A stretch of 64,000 nucleotides of DNA from Thalassotalea hakodatensis (GTDB lineage: Bacteria; Pseudomonadota; Gammaproteobacteria; Enterobacterales; Alteromonadaceae): assembly GCF_030295995.1 (NCBI RefSeq), contig NZ_AP027365.1, positions 4,062,066-4,126,065 of the forward strand, written 5' to 3'. Positions within the stretch are counted from its first letter, which is position 1, and each line of letters opens with the position of its first letter. Below, piece after piece: positions 29,218-38,753 of this stretch. The notes below the pieces were generated by a model. That model did no database searches and was not told where the DNA came from. It saw only the letters and a program-made list of their open reading frames with translations. Made by a program: the position numbers and the translations under genes.

Positions 29218-30426
29218 ATGCAACAACTCGCAGATAAAAACATTGTCTTAGGCATCACTGGTGGCATCGCAGCTTATAAAACGCCTGAACTAGTAAGGCG
29301 ATTAAAAGAGCAAGGTGCAAATGTACGCGTTGTAATGACAGACAGCGCTAAAGCATTCATTACACCACTAACACTACAGGCCGTTTCCGGTTTGGCGGTA
29401 TCAGACAGTTTATTAGATACTGAAGCCGAACTCGCTATGGGGCATATCGAATTGGCAAAGTGGGCTGATTTAATGCTTATTGCACCGGCAAGTGCAAACA
29501 CCATAGCGCGTATGGCACATGGGTTTGCTGACGACTTACTTTCTACGATAGTGTTAGCAACAGATGCTCCTATCGCCATTAGCCCAGCGATGAACCAACA
29601 AATGTGGCATGCACAAGCAACACAAGAAAATATTCACACACTTATACAGCGAGATATACTTATCTGGGGACCAGGAAGTGGCGAACAAGCTTGTGGTGAT
29701 ATTGGCTTGGGACGCATGATCGAAGTCAGTGACATTGTAACGCATGTATGCAACCTCTTTGCCTCTAACGATTTAGCTGATCAACACTGGGTGATCACAG
29801 CAGGTCCAACGCGAGAAGCTATTGATCCTGTTCGCTATATTTCCAATCACAGCTCAGGAAAAATGGGTTATGCCATCGCTAAATCTGCATTGCAAGCAGG
29901 TGCGAATGTTACCGTTATTTCAGGCCCTGTAAGCTTGGCACCTATTCAAGGCTGTAACATGGTATATGTCGATAGCGCACAACAAATGTTACAACAAGCC
30001 CTTAATCATTGTAGTAAGGCGACTGTTTTTGTCGCCTGCGCCGCCGTTTCTGATTATCGCATGGCAGAAGTGGCTGAACACAAAATAAAGAAAACAGCAG
30101 AGACTGATCAGCTCACACTCACCCTTGAAAAAAATCCAGATATTGTTGCTAGTGTTGCTCAATTAACGGCTAAACCTTTCGTTGTAGGCTTTGCCGCAGA
30201 AACGCAACAGGTCGAACAATACGCCAAAGATAAATTGATACGTAAGAATTTAAACATGATCGCTGCAAACGATGTCAGCAAAGCAGGGCACGGTTTCAAC
30301 AGTGAAAACAATGCGCTTAAAATATTTAGTCGTGATAAAAGTGTTGAGATACCACTGGCAAGCAAACAACATGTTGCTGATCAATTAGTCGCTATTATTA
30401 AACGTCAACTAGATGAAATACTTTGA
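29218..30426 (+). CDS. coaBC: CoaBC: phosphopantothenoylcysteine synthetase/decarboxylase
   Basis: A bifunctional coenzyme A biosynthesis enzyme of 402 residues. The N-terminal flavoprotein decarboxylase domain (CoaC) shows GITGGIAAYKTPEL, HIELAKWADLMLIAPASANT and the SPAMNQQMW block. The C-terminal synthetase domain (CoaB) has TAGPTREAIDPVRYISNHSSGKMG and the AAVSDYR lysine-rich region. In E. coli the next gene is dut, then slmA; here slmA follows directly and dut is missing from the window. Confidence 0.96.
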   Translation: MQQLADKNIVLGITGGIAAYKTPELVRRLKEQGANVRVVMTDSAKAFITPLTLQAVSGLAVSDSLLDTEAELAMGHIELAKWADLMLIAPASANTIARMAHGFADDLLSTIVLATDAPIAISPAMNQQMWHAQATQENIHTLIQRDILIWGPGSGEQACGDIGLGRMIEVSDIVTHVCNLFASNDLADQHWVITAGPTREAIDPVRYISNHSSGKMGYAIAKSALQAGANVTVISGPVSLAPIQGCNMVYVDSAQQMLQQALNHCSKATVFVACAAVSDYRMAEVAEHKIKKTAETDQLTLTLEKNPDIVASVAQLTAKPFVVGFAAETQQVEQYAKDKLIRKNLNMIAANDVSKAGHGFNSENNALKIFSRDKSVEIPLASKQHVADQLVAIIKRQLDEIL

Positions 30427-30488
30427 GTTTATCGCTACAATCTTGCAATAAACAAACGAATTAACCTTAATCATTAGAGAATAATAAT

Positions 30489-31073
30489 ATGTCGGGTTCC
30501 GCAAAGCCTAATCGTAAACAACAAATCTTAGAATGTTTAGCATTAATGTTGCAAACTAGTCCTGGGCAACGCATCACTACCGCCAAACTTGCAGAACAAG
30601 TAGGGGTATCTGAAGCCGCGCTTTACCGACACTTTCCATCAAAAGCAAGAATGTTTGAAGGCTTGATAGAGTTTATTGAAGAGTCTATTTTCTCACGTGT
30701 CAATTTAATTTTAACCGATCACAAAGAAGCCCTTGTTAGATGCCATCACATATTACATGTCTTGTTGATTTTTGCTGAACGCAACCCTGGTATGTGTCGT
30801 ATTTTATCTGGTGATGCATTAATGGGCGAAAATGAACGTTTGCGCACACGGGTCAATCAATTTTTTGAAAAACTTGAGTCACAATTTAAACAAGTGTTAC
30901 GTGAGCGTAAGTTACGCGAAGGTAAGGGCTTTGACATTCCAGAGTTAGCGTTAGCCAATATCTTAGTTTCATTTGCTGAAGGAAAAATTTGTCAATACGT
31001 ACGAACTGGTTTTGAAAAGAAACCCAGTGAGAGCTTTAACGACCAATGGTTATTTTTAATGGCGAGTAAATAA
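30489..31073 (+). CDS. slmA: Nucleoid occlusion factor SlmA
   Basis: A 194-residue TetR-family protein. The HTH ([31 protein letters not shown]-like) and the C-terminal FtsZ-binding region match SlmA, which binds DNA sites and stops the Z-ring forming over the nucleoid. Its position after coaBC supports the assignment, although dut is absent. A strong terminator follows. Confidence 0.95.
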   Translation: MSGSAKPNRKQQILECLALMLQTSPGQRITTAKLAEQVGVSEAALYRHFPSKARMFEGLIEFIEESIFSRVNLILTDHKEALVRCHHILHVLLIFAERNPGMCRILSGDALMGENERLRTRVNQFFEKLESQFKQVLRERKLREGKGFDIPELALANILVSFAEGKICQYVRTGFEKKPSESFNDQWLFLMASK

Positions 31074-31100
31074 AGCTTAATCCTCAAAGTTTACAAACAT

Positions 31101-31126
31101 AAGCACTGAGGTATCAGTGCTTTTTT
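31101..31126 (+). terminator. Intrinsic terminator after slmA
   Basis: AAGCACTG, AGGTAT and CAGTGCTT form a stem-loop followed by a T-run. Confidence 0.9.
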
Positions 31127-31188
31127 ATTCAAATCATAAGAAAAACATAACTGTACTTTTTAACGCACAATAAAAAGGAACCTCCGTC

Positions 31189-32649
31189 GTGAGTCAACTA
31201 GCTGAACTTTCTCCTTCAATCTTATGGCAATTATTCGAGCAACTCTGCCAAATTCCTCGCCCCTCGAAACATGAACAACGCGTTTCAACATGGATACAAC
31301 AATGGGCTACCTCGCTAAACTTAGAGGTTAGCGAAGACAGCGTCGGAAATTTACTTATTCGTAAACCTGCGGCAACGGGAATGGAAAACAAAAAAGGGGT
31401 TATTTTACAAGCCCATATGGACATGGTGCCTCAAAAAAATAATGACAAAGAACACGACTTTCTCAATGACCCAATTGAGGCCTACATTGATGGCGAGTGG
31501 GTCACAGCCAATGGCACCACACTAGGTGCTGACAATGGTATCGGGCTTGTATCAGCACTTGCGGTACTAGCCAGTTCAGATATTGCGCACGGTCCATTAG
31601 AAGTATTAATCACAATTGATGAAGAAGCAGGCATGACTGGCGCTTTTGGCTTACAGTCTGATTGGCTAGAAGGCGACATTTTAATTAATACTGACTCCGA
31701 ACAAGAAGGTGAAGTGTACATGGGTTGCGCCGGTGGTATTGACGGCAATGCTAGATTTGACCTCGACTTTCAACCTGTTAAGAAAAATACTACAGCATTT
31801 AACCTCTCAATATCTGGGCTAAAAGGCGGCCATTCTGGCGTTGATATTCACACGGGTCGTGCTAATGCCTGTAAACTGTTAGTGCGTTTCTTATTGATTG
31901 CCACAGAGCGTTTTAATATACAACTAACAGAGCTTAATGGCGGCAGTCTGCGAAATGCAATTCCTCGTGAAGCTGAAACAAGCTTTGTTATTGAAACGAA
32001 GCATATCGAAGCATTAAAACAATGTCTCGCTGATTATTTAGCCACAATACGTTTTAATTTAAAAGCCGCTGAACCCAACATAGACATGTTGCTTATTTCT
32101 CCAGAAGAATTCGAACAGTGTTGGACACCAGCTTGCCAAGCTCAAATTTTAAACGCAATAAACGCCTGCCCGAATGGTGTTATACGTATGAGTGATGATA
32201 TTGAAGGCATTGTAGAGTCTTCACTAAACTTAGGCGTTATGCGTACTAAAGGAACTCGCTTTGAATGTATGACATTGATCCGTAGCTTACATGATGACGG
32301 CCGCTCGGAGGTTGAATCGATGGTTCGTTCTGTGTTCAGCCTTGCAGGGGCAAACATTATCTTTGATGGTGCCTACCCAGGCTGGAAACCAGATACCACT
32401 TCACCCATTATGGCTACAGTTCGCGACGCGTATCAGTCATTATTTAATACATTACCTGAAATTATGGTAATTCATGCGGGGTTAGAATGTGGCTTATTTA
32501 AATCGGCCTATCCGCAATGGGATATGGTTTCTATTGGACCAACGATCAAATTTCCGCACTCCCCTGATGAAAAAGTACATATTGCATCTGTGAATAAATA
32601 CTGGCAATTATTAGTTGAAGTATTAAAACAAATACCTGAAAAAAGCTGA
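31189..32649 (+). CDS. pepD: Aminoacyl-histidine dipeptidase (PepD)
   Basis: An M20-family metallopeptidase of 486 residues that hydrolyses carnosine-type and other dipeptides in the cytoplasm. Conserved metal-site segments are visible: QAHMDMVPQKN, GTTLGADNGIG, TIDEEAGMTGA and VIHAGLECG, plus the SIGPTIKFPHSPDEKV tail typical of PepD. It starts with GTG preceded by AAGGAACCTCC, and a strong terminator follows. Confidence 0.96.
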   Translation: MSQLAELSPSILWQLFEQLCQIPRPSKHEQRVSTWIQQWATSLNLEVSEDSVGNLLIRKPAATGMENKKGVILQAHMDMVPQKNNDKEHDFLNDPIEAYIDGEWVTANGTTLGADNGIGLVSALAVLASSDIAHGPLEVLITIDEEAGMTGAFGLQSDWLEGDILINTDSEQEGEVYMGCAGGIDGNARFDLDFQPVKKNTTAFNLSISGLKGGHSGVDIHTGRANACKLLVRFLLIATERFNIQLTELNGGSLRNAIPREAETSFVIETKHIEALKQCLADYLATIRFNLKAAEPNIDMLLISPEEFEQCWTPACQAQILNAINACPNGVIRMSDDIEGIVESSLNLGVMRTKGTRFECMTLIRSLHDDGRSEVESMVRSVFSLAGANIIFDGAYPGWKPDTTSPIMATVRDAYQSLFNTLPEIMVIHAGLECGLFKSAYPQWDMVSIGPTIKFPHSPDEKVHIASVNKYWQLLVEVLKQIPEKS

Positions 32650-32662
32650 TCTTTAACCGTAC

Positions 32663-32698
32663 AAGCGTATTAGACTCAAGTCTAATACGCTTTTTTAT
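32663..32698 (+). terminator. Intrinsic terminator after pepD
   Basis: AAGCGTATTAGACT and AGTCTAATACGCTT form a very long stem ending in a T-run. Confidence 0.93.
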
Positions 32699-32744
32699 AT
32701 TATCGCTATATACTCAGTTTAGGGAAAACTATGGAACACGAATT

Positions 32745-33401
32745 ATGATCCAGCCAGAACAAATAATAATAGCTGATGATCACCCATTGTTCAGACAAGC
32801 TTTATTAGACACACTAAAAGTACAATTGACAAAAACACAGTGGGTAGAAGCACAAACCATTGAAGAGCTTGAACAACAACTACAAGCAAATCAAGCAGCA
32901 GATATGTTGTTACTTGATCTCAATATTCCAGGCGCTCACGGCTTTAATACGTTGATCCATGTCAGAAACCATTTTCCACAAATTCCTGTCGTTGTTGTCT
33001 CTGCACACGAAGATCAAGACACCATCAGTAAAGCCATGGAATATGGCGCTGCAGGCTTTGTGCCTAAATCAACACCTGTTGATACAATTTTTGTTGCTAT
33101 TCAGAAGGTTTTCATGGGCGACATTTGGCTACCACCTACCTTTACGCCGAGTAGTAAAACACAACATATTGATATTGCTGAAAGTGTTGCGAGCTTGACT
33201 CAGCAGCAATATCGAATTTTAATGATGTTTGCCCAAGGCATGTTAAACAAACAAATTGCTTATGATCTGAACGTATCAGAAGCAACGATTAAAGCGCATG
33301 CAACTGCGATTTTTCGTAAGCTTAATGTTAGAAACCGAACACAAGCCGTTATCGCGATTAGTCAATTAGACTTATCAGAACAACAATTTGCTGAAGAATA
33401 A
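32745..33401 (+). CDS. crbR: LuxR/NarL-type response regulator, CrbR-like
   Basis: A 218-residue regulator with an N-terminal receiver (D11-D12, phosphoacceptor D58 in LLLDLNIPG) and a C-terminal LuxR-type helix-turn-helix (LTQQQYRILMMFAQGMLNKQIAYDLNVSEATIKAHATAIFRKL-type sequence). It is convergent with the CrbS-like kinase gene 46 bases away. In Vibrio, CrbR with CrbS switches on acetyl-CoA synthetase for acetate use. The acetate permease cluster at 43144-47974 would be a natural target, which is inferred. Confidence 0.85.
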   Translation: MIQPEQIIIADDHPLFRQALLDTLKVQLTKTQWVEAQTIEELEQQLQANQAADMLLLDLNIPGAHGFNTLIHVRNHFPQIPVVVVSAHEDQDTISKAMEYGAAGFVPKSTPVDTIFVAIQKVFMGDIWLPPTFTPSSKTQHIDIAESVASLTQQQYRILMMFAQGMLNKQIAYDLNVSEATIKAHATAIFRKLNVRNRTQAVIAISQLDLSEQQFAEE

Positions 33402-33447
33402 CACTCAGCGATTAAAAAATTGGCTAAGCGTAGCGATAAAGTAACTT

Positions 33448-36400
33448 TTACGTTAAGTATTTATCTTGTAATTTCTTCGCTAACATGGCGCTCATCATTG
33501 CTCTTAGCGCTGCAGGTTTAACGAGCTTTCGCATAAAGCCAACATCTGCCGCCTTGGTTTTTTCTTCAATGTCTTCATCTGTAGTAGCAGTGATCAATAT
33601 CGCTGGCAAATATTGATTCGATTGTTCTCTTAACGCTTGTATCAAGTCAAGGCCGTTATGATCATCATCGAGCTGATAATCTACCAATAATATTTCAGTA
33701 TCATTATAGTGCTCTGCAAATAGTGCTTTTGCTTCTTGATAGGATGCCGCCGCCAATACATTACATTGCCACGCATTTAATAGCTCAACCATGCCACTTA
33801 GCACATCATGATCATTATCAATACACATCACGGTAATATCACTAAAACCTACATTAATTTGTGGTTTTTCTATGACTGGCTGAACATTTATTGCGGCCTT
33901 GTTTAGCCCAACAGTGAAACTACAGCCCTGTGAAAGTTTAGAGGTTAATCCGAGCTGATGTCCTAAAATATTTGCCAAGCTTTGAGTAATATTTAACCCC
34001 AAACCTAACCCTCTACTGCTACCAGATGTTTGTGGCGTGTTCAATTGGGTAAACTGTTCAAACACTATATTTTGTTTGTCTTCTGGAATGCCGGGGCCAT
34101 TATCAGCCACTTGAATGGTCACTTTTTCGTCATGACACCTTGCCCCTAACAACACTTTTCCAGGACTTGCATAGCGAAACGCATTACCGATTAAGTTTTG
34201 TAAAATTCGGCGCAGCATATGTTTGTCTGAAAGCACCCATAACGAGGTTGCCGCAACACGAAAATCTACCGATAACTCTTGTGCTGATGCAGAAAACTCT
34301 TGGCTTAAATCGTTAAATAACGGTTGCAAGGGGAAGGCTTCAAAGTGTGCTTTAATGTTGCCACTTTCAATACGGGCAATTTCGCTTAAATCCGCTAAAA
34401 GATCATTCGCCACTTTCAATGAATGATCAATATTTTTCACTTGTCGCTGCTGAACTTCATTTAAGTTATCTTGGCTAGCAAGTGCCGAGGTAAAAAGTCT
34501 AGCAGCTTCTAGAGGTTGCATTAAATCATGGCTACAAGCCTTTAAATATAAGCTTTTTTTAATATGCGCTTGTTCTGCTTTTTCGCGTGCAAATTCTAAC
34601 GCTTCATTGGCTTGCTCTAACTTTTGTGTTCGTTCTTGCACAACAGTTTCTAAATCGAAGTTTTCAGCTTTAAGCATTTGTTCTGCATGTCGATAAGCAG
34701 TAATATCAGAAAACATCATGACAAAGCCGCCATCAGGTAATGGATTACCTTCAATACGAATCACTTGCCCATTATCATGCTCTCGCTCTGAACTATGTGA
34801 ACTCCCAGATCGTAAATAAGCAATACGTTTATTTACCTGTTGTTCAATATTACCTTCTCCTACTAAGCCTCGTGAAATGTTATAGCGGATCAATTTTTCG
34901 ATTTTAACCCCTGCATAAATCAGTTCTTTCGGGTATTTAAAAATATCGAGGTATTTTTTATTCCACGCGACCAATTTTAAGTCTCGATCAACAATAGAAA
35001 TCCCTTCACTAGCATTCTCAATCGCACTTTGTAATAAATGCTGTATCTGCTGTTGTTTTTGATTTGATGCATCCTCAACCAATACTGCTAGTTCATCTAG
35101 CGCAATATCTCTTCCATCCAGCGCTGACGAAATAACCAACTGTGCAGACGAAGATCCCATAACACTTGCCAAGGTATTTTCGGTATATTGCAATAAGCGC
35201 TGATTATACACAGCCAAACCTAATGCTCTTTTGTTGTGTTGTTGGTTAAATTGCGCAAAGCTATCCGCAGCTTTTTTAATCCCCACAAAACGGGAAACAA
35301 GTAATTCAAGTTCATGGCTATTAATTTTACGACTTTTACGTGAAGTTGCTTGCATATCAGGTAATTGCCATTCAAGAAATACAGAGGCTTGAACCCGTTC
35401 TTGAACACTTTGTCGGCTCATAATAGATAACGCCCACATCACCAGTACATTAATGCCCAAGCTCAATAAATTCGCGCTACTTTTAGCCGGTAAAATACCA
35501 TCAGTAATTGGGGATTGGTAAAAGCCAAATTGAGGTAAAAAGTTTAGTAAAAGCCATAAAGTAAAACCCACTAATATACCGCCATACACACCTGTTAAAC
35601 TAGCTCTTCGCCAATAAAAAGCAGCAACAAGGGCAGGGGTTAATTGTGCAAAAGCACCAAAGGCAATTTCACCTAAAGAACTTAACGTATCAGGCGAAGC
35701 AAGCAAGAAAACACCGTAGCCAAGTAATATCACCTTTAACACTAATAACTTACGAATTTTTAGTAATCGAGACCTAAAATTATCGTAATCTGTGTGACGC
35801 GTATTACTAGAGCGGAATATCATGGGAAAGACAATTTCATTGCTTAACATGGTACTTAATGCAATTGAAGAAATGATGACCATAGAACTAGCGGCAGATA
35901 TTGCGCCCAAAAAAGCCACTAGCGTTAACCAAGTTTGTTCTTGTGTCCAAGGTAAGAAAAGCACGTAAGTATCGGCAGGAACTGAATCTCCTAACAATAA
36001 ATCACCCGCTAAACCAAGGGGTGCCGCAAATAATGCAAAGACTAATAAATACAGCGGAAACACACGTCGACTCAGCCACGTATCTTTTTCATCTTTAAGT
36101 TCAACGACCATCACCTGAAATTGGCGTGGTAATGATAAAAAAGCTGCCATAACAATAATTAACATTGCTGACATAGATAATAGGTTAGGCGTATTGAAGT
36201 TTTGATATAACTGAATATTAGCCCCAGATTGGTGCCAAATTTCACTCGGCGAATCAAAAAGAACAAAACTGACAAATAAGCCAACGGCTAAGAAAGCAAT
36301 AAGTTTGACTAAACTCTCAAACGCAATGGCAAGCATCACACCTGGATGGCGCTCAGTCACGTCTATATTTCTAATACCGAACATTACAGTAAAACCTGCC

Positions 36401-36903
36401 AGTACTAAGCTAACAATCAAGCCAAAGCCCCATGTACTCACTACGTTAGTGGCTTGCAGTTGTTGGAAAGAGTATACGATGGCTTTTAACTGAAGTGCGA
36501 TATAGGGCATTGTGCCAATGAGTGCGACCAACGTAACAATTATGGCTAGATTATGTGATTTACCAAACCGAGAGGCGAGTAAATCAGCGATTGAGGTTAA
36601 GTTTAGTTTTAAACTGATACGAATAATGCGCTGAATAAAAGGCCAGAAAAATAAAAAAATAATGATAGGCCCTAAATAAATAGGAATATGCGATAAAAAA
36701 TTACTTGATGCTTGGCCGGTCGTGCCTAAAAAACTCCACGATGTGCAGTAAACACCAAGTGAAAGCGCATAAATATATTTTTGTGCCTGCTTGGCTAATC
36801 GATGGCGATACTTATCACCCAAATAGGCAATAATAAACAACAACCCAATATAACTAATGCTGATCAGGGTTAACTGCCAATTAGGAAACATAACATCACT
36901 CAA
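33448..36903 (-). CDS. crbS: Hybrid histidine kinase with sodium/solute-symporter domain, CrbS-like
   Basis: This 1151-residue protein begins with about 13 membrane helices of the SSS/SLC5 transporter fold (to roughly residue 500), then a linker, a PAS domain (about 620-720), a coiled coil, a histidine kinase with the H-box SHDLMQPL (H792), an ATPase domain (NLIGNAFRYASPGK, GPGIP, GLGLGL), and a C-terminal receiver with D1075. This is the architecture of CrbS/CbrA. The symporter domain may sense or import a carbon source. It is convergent with its likely partner regulator CrbR. Confidence 0.92.
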   Translation of the reverse strand: MSDVMFPNWQLTLISISYIGLLFIIAYLGDKYRHRLAKQAQKYIYALSLGVYCTSWSFLGTTGQASSNFLSHIPIYLGPIIIFLFFWPFIQRIIRISLKLNLTSIADLLASRFGKSHNLAIIVTLVALIGTMPYIALQLKAIVYSFQQLQATNVVSTWGFGLIVSLVLAGFTVMFGIRNIDVTERHPGVMLAIAFESLVKLIAFLAVGLFVSFVLFDSPSEIWHQSGANIQLYQNFNTPNLLSMSAMLIIVMAAFLSLPRQFQVMVVELKDEKDTWLSRRVFPLYLLVFALFAAPLGLAGDLLLGDSVPADTYVLFLPWTQEQTWLTLVAFLGAISAASSMVIISSIALSTMLSNEIVFPMIFRSSNTRHTDYDNFRSRLLKIRKLLVLKVILLGYGVFLLASPDTLSSLGEIAFGAFAQLTPALVAAFYWRRASLTGVYGGILVGFTLWLLLNFLPQFGFYQSPITDGILPAKSSANLLSLGINVLVMWALSIMSRQSVQERVQASVFLEWQLPDMQATSRKSRKINSHELELLVSRFVGIKKAADSFAQFNQQHNKRALGLAVYNQRLLQYTENTLASVMGSSSAQLVISSALDGRDIALDELAVLVEDASNQKQQQIQHLLQSAIENASEGISIVDRDLKLVAWNKKYLDIFKYPKELIYAGVKIEKLIRYNISRGLVGEGNIEQQVNKRIAYLRSGSSHSSEREHDNGQVIRIEGNPLPDGGFVMMFSDITAYRHAEQMLKAENFDLETVVQERTQKLEQANEALEFAREKAEQAHIKKSLYLKACSHDLMQPLEAARLFTSALASQDNLNEVQQRQVKNIDHSLKVANDLLADLSEIARIESGNIKAHFEAFPLQPLFNDLSQEFSASAQELSVDFRVAATSLWVLSDKHMLRRILQNLIGNAFRYASPGKVLLGARCHDEKVTIQVADNGPGIPEDKQNIVFEQFTQLNTPQTSGSSRGLGLGLNITQSLANILGHQLGLTSKLSQGCSFTVGLNKAAINVQPVIEKPQINVGFSDITVMCIDNDHDVLSGMVELLNAWQCNVLAAASYQEAKALFAEHYNDTEILLVDYQLDDDHNGLDLIQALREQSNQYLPAILITATTDEDIEEKTKAADVGFMRKLVKPAALRAMMSAMLAKKLQDKYLT

Positions 36904-37042
36904 AAAAACTATGAATAAGCTAAGTGTCTAAATATTAGATGATAAAAGCAATTAGATTTTGGTCTAATTGCTGTTCGGTTTTGGCCTTTTGCGCAAGAAT
37001 AAACGCGAAAGATCAACAGGCCCTAGTTATATAATTTAACGC

Positions 37043-37552
37043 TTAATACTGTTTTAACGCCTGCGTTGTTTCGACAATATATTGTTCGAAATGCTGCTCT
37101 GATATCTCTTGCTGTATTACAGGTAAGTAATAATTCCCGATAAATCTCATGTCAAAGTAATCTGCTGTTAGTGCAAATGGTTCCACAAAGCAAGATGGTG
37201 CTACTTTTTCCGCCCCTGTTGAAATGAGGGCGTTTCGTTTATTTTTTAACGCTCTACCCAGCAGTTTTTCAATGGTGACCAAGTCAGTTAATCGATCAAA
37301 AAATACTTTCATTTGCGCTGACATCGCATACCAGTAGATAGGACTCGCATAAATAATGAGATCATACTGACATATTTGTTCAGCTAATTTGAGAAAGTCA
37401 TCATCTTTATTTTTGTTTTGATAGTCATAATACGAAAATTGATAGTGAGACAAATTAATAATATCAGCAGGGAATGATAATGCTAACGCATTAGCACACT
37501 TAACGGTATTGCCATTATCTCGCGACGTTGCCACAATAATAACCGCTTTCAT
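37043..37552 (-). CDS. NADPH-dependent FMN reductase / flavodoxin-fold oxidoreductase
   Basis: A 169-residue flavodoxin-like protein. ATSRDNGNT near the N-terminus is the FMN phosphate-binding loop, and YASPIYWYAMSAQMKVFFDRLTD is the typical NAD(P)H-dependent oxidoreductase segment. The start at 37552 overlaps the stop of the VOC gene as ATGA; an in-frame GTG/ATG 21 bases upstream is less likely. It is the last gene of a three-gene set downstream of the SoxR box, so a role under redox-cycling stress is plausible. Confidence 0.85.
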   Translation of the reverse strand: MKAVIIVATSRDNGNTVKCANALALSFPADIINLSHYQFSYYDYQNKNKDDDFLKLAEQICQYDLIIYASPIYWYAMSAQMKVFFDRLTDLVTIEKLLGRALKNKRNALISTGAEKVAPSCFVEPFALTADYFDMRFIGNYYLPVIQQEISEQHFEQYIVETTQALKQY

Positions 37553-38001
37553 ATTGTAACCCCCTGACTGCAATGCGTTGATTCTTGGTATGTATTTCTT
37601 TCTTGAGGAATATCGCTCAGGTATTCAACAAATTCAACTTCAAAACCATTAGGATCAACAAAATACGTATTTTTTCGCTGCGGTAATACTTCACCACTTT
37701 TTGTTCGTTCAAACCCAGCGGCTTTAAGACGATCAATTAATGCTTCCAGGTTTTGAGTAACAAAAGCAAAATGAGCTAAACCCACGCTATTCCCCTGTAA
37801 ATCCCGATTGGCCCCTGTACCGCCGTCATTAAACGTTAAATATTGGTAGTCATCGCCAAAATGCAACCATTGCCTCGCGTTGCCATACCAAATTTGCGTA
37901 TCACGCCCACGTATGCGCCAGTGTGGAAACGCAGCTTGGTAAAATTTCAGCGTTTCAGGAATACTTTTTACTACTAAATTAATATGTTCTAAATGTAGCA
38001 T
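37549..38001 (-). CDS. VOC/glyoxalase-family protein
   Basis: The 150-residue protein shows the paired beta-alpha-beta-beta-beta VOC layout: MLHLEHINLVVKSIPETLKFY at the start, HFAFVTQNLEALIDRLKAAG in the middle, and YFVDPNGFEVEFVEYL with a conserved glutamate near the end. VOC proteins include glyoxalases, dioxygenases and resistance proteins; the substrate is not clear. GGAGG precedes the ATG. It lies between the small gene at 38019 and the FMN reductase and is translationally coupled to the latter. Confidence 0.85.
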   Translation of the reverse strand: MLHLEHINLVVKSIPETLKFYQAAFPHWRIRGRDTQIWYGNARQWLHFGDDYQYLTFNDGGTGANRDLQGNSVGLAHFAFVTQNLEALIDRLKAAGFERTKSGEVLPQRKNTYFVDPNGFEVEFVEYLSDIPQERNTYQESTHCSQGVTI

Positions 38002-38018
38002 TACGCCTCCTTATTGGT

Positions 38019-38126
38019 TTATTTGATCGCCATCGTGTTATTAATCAAAGCTAAATAGTATGTCAAAAAGGCCGACAAGGGCTTAGTGTCATTGTGATCT
38101 GTAAATAGTTGATTTGGCATAGACAT
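38019..38126 (-). CDS. Predicted 35-residue small protein
   Basis: This short ORF runs in the same direction as the VOC gene and ends 17 bases before it. AGGAG with good spacing precedes its ATG, and the product is 35 residues (start MSMPNQLFTDHN, then KPLSAFLTYYLALINNTMAIK). The C-terminal half is hydrophobic or amphipathic. A SoxR box lies about 44 bases upstream. It could be a small stress protein or a translated leader; no homologue is known to me. Confidence 0.55.
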   Translation of the reverse strand: MSMPNQLFTDHNDTKPLSAFLTYYLALINNTMAIK

Positions 38127-38169
38127 TATGCTTACTCCTGTTCTTGTGAATAACAACGCAAGCTTAAAA

Positions 38170-38187
38170 CCTCAAGTTACATTGAGG
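38170..38187. promoter_or_regulatory. SoxR-binding site (SoxR box)
   Basis: The 18-base sequence CCTCAAGTTACATTGAGG is nearly the same as the E. coli soxS operator, which has CCTCAAGTTAACTTGAGG. It lies between soxR (plus strand) and the small gene/VOC/FMN-reductase set (minus strand). On the minus strand it falls within the long spacer between TTTACC and TAAGCT, the spacing used by SoxR for activation. It can therefore serve as activator site for the minus-strand genes and for soxR autoregulation. Confidence 0.88.
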
Positions 38188-38232
38188 TAAAGTGTTTTTT
38201 TGCTTATAGTGAAATAAAAGAAGGAGCTATTA

Positions 38233-38673
38233 ATGCAAGAAGCAAATTTATCGGTAGGGCGTGTAGCCAAACGAGCGGGTGTTAAGGTATCCACCTTACA
38301 TTTTTACGAAGCTAAAGGGTTGATAAAAAGTTGGCGAAACAATGGTAACCAACGACGTTATAAACCTGACGTATTAAGACGAATTTCAGTGATCAAAGCG
38401 GCACAAAAAATGGGAATTAGTTTAGAGGAAATAAAGCAAGCCTTTGCTGCGTTGCCAAAAAACCGTACGCCTAACACTCAAGATTGGCAACAATTAGCTA
38501 GCCAATGGCAGCAAACCTTAAATGAGAGAATTACTTACATGGAAAGGTTGCGAGATTATTTGAGCGGCTGTATTGGTTGTGGGTGTTTATCAATGAACAG
38601 CTGCCCGCTTTATAACCCCGAAGACACCTTAGGCGACGCAGGCTCTGGCCCGGTTATTTTAGATAAAAAATAA
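38233..38673 (+). CDS. soxR: Redox-sensing MerR-family regulator SoxR
   Basis: A 146-residue MerR-family protein with an N-terminal winged HTH (VGRVAKRAGVKVSTLHFYEAKGLI) and the SoxR [2Fe-2S] cluster signature: C113, C116, C118 and C124, as C-I-G-C-G-C-x5-C. Oxidation of the cluster by redox-cycling compounds activates transcription. A nearly consensus SoxR box lies just upstream between this gene and the divergent set, which names likely targets. Confidence 0.95.
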   Translation: MQEANLSVGRVAKRAGVKVSTLHFYEAKGLIKSWRNNGNQRRYKPDVLRRISVIKAAQKMGISLEEIKQAFAALPKNRTPNTQDWQQLASQWQQTLNERITYMERLRDYLSGCIGCGCLSMNSCPLYNPEDTLGDAGSGPVILDKK

Positions 38674-38753
38674 CAAAAATAGAGCCAAAAAGCAGCACAA
38701 TCATACTTACCGCATAGCACGAAATGCTACTTTACTTTGTGCATATAGCACTA

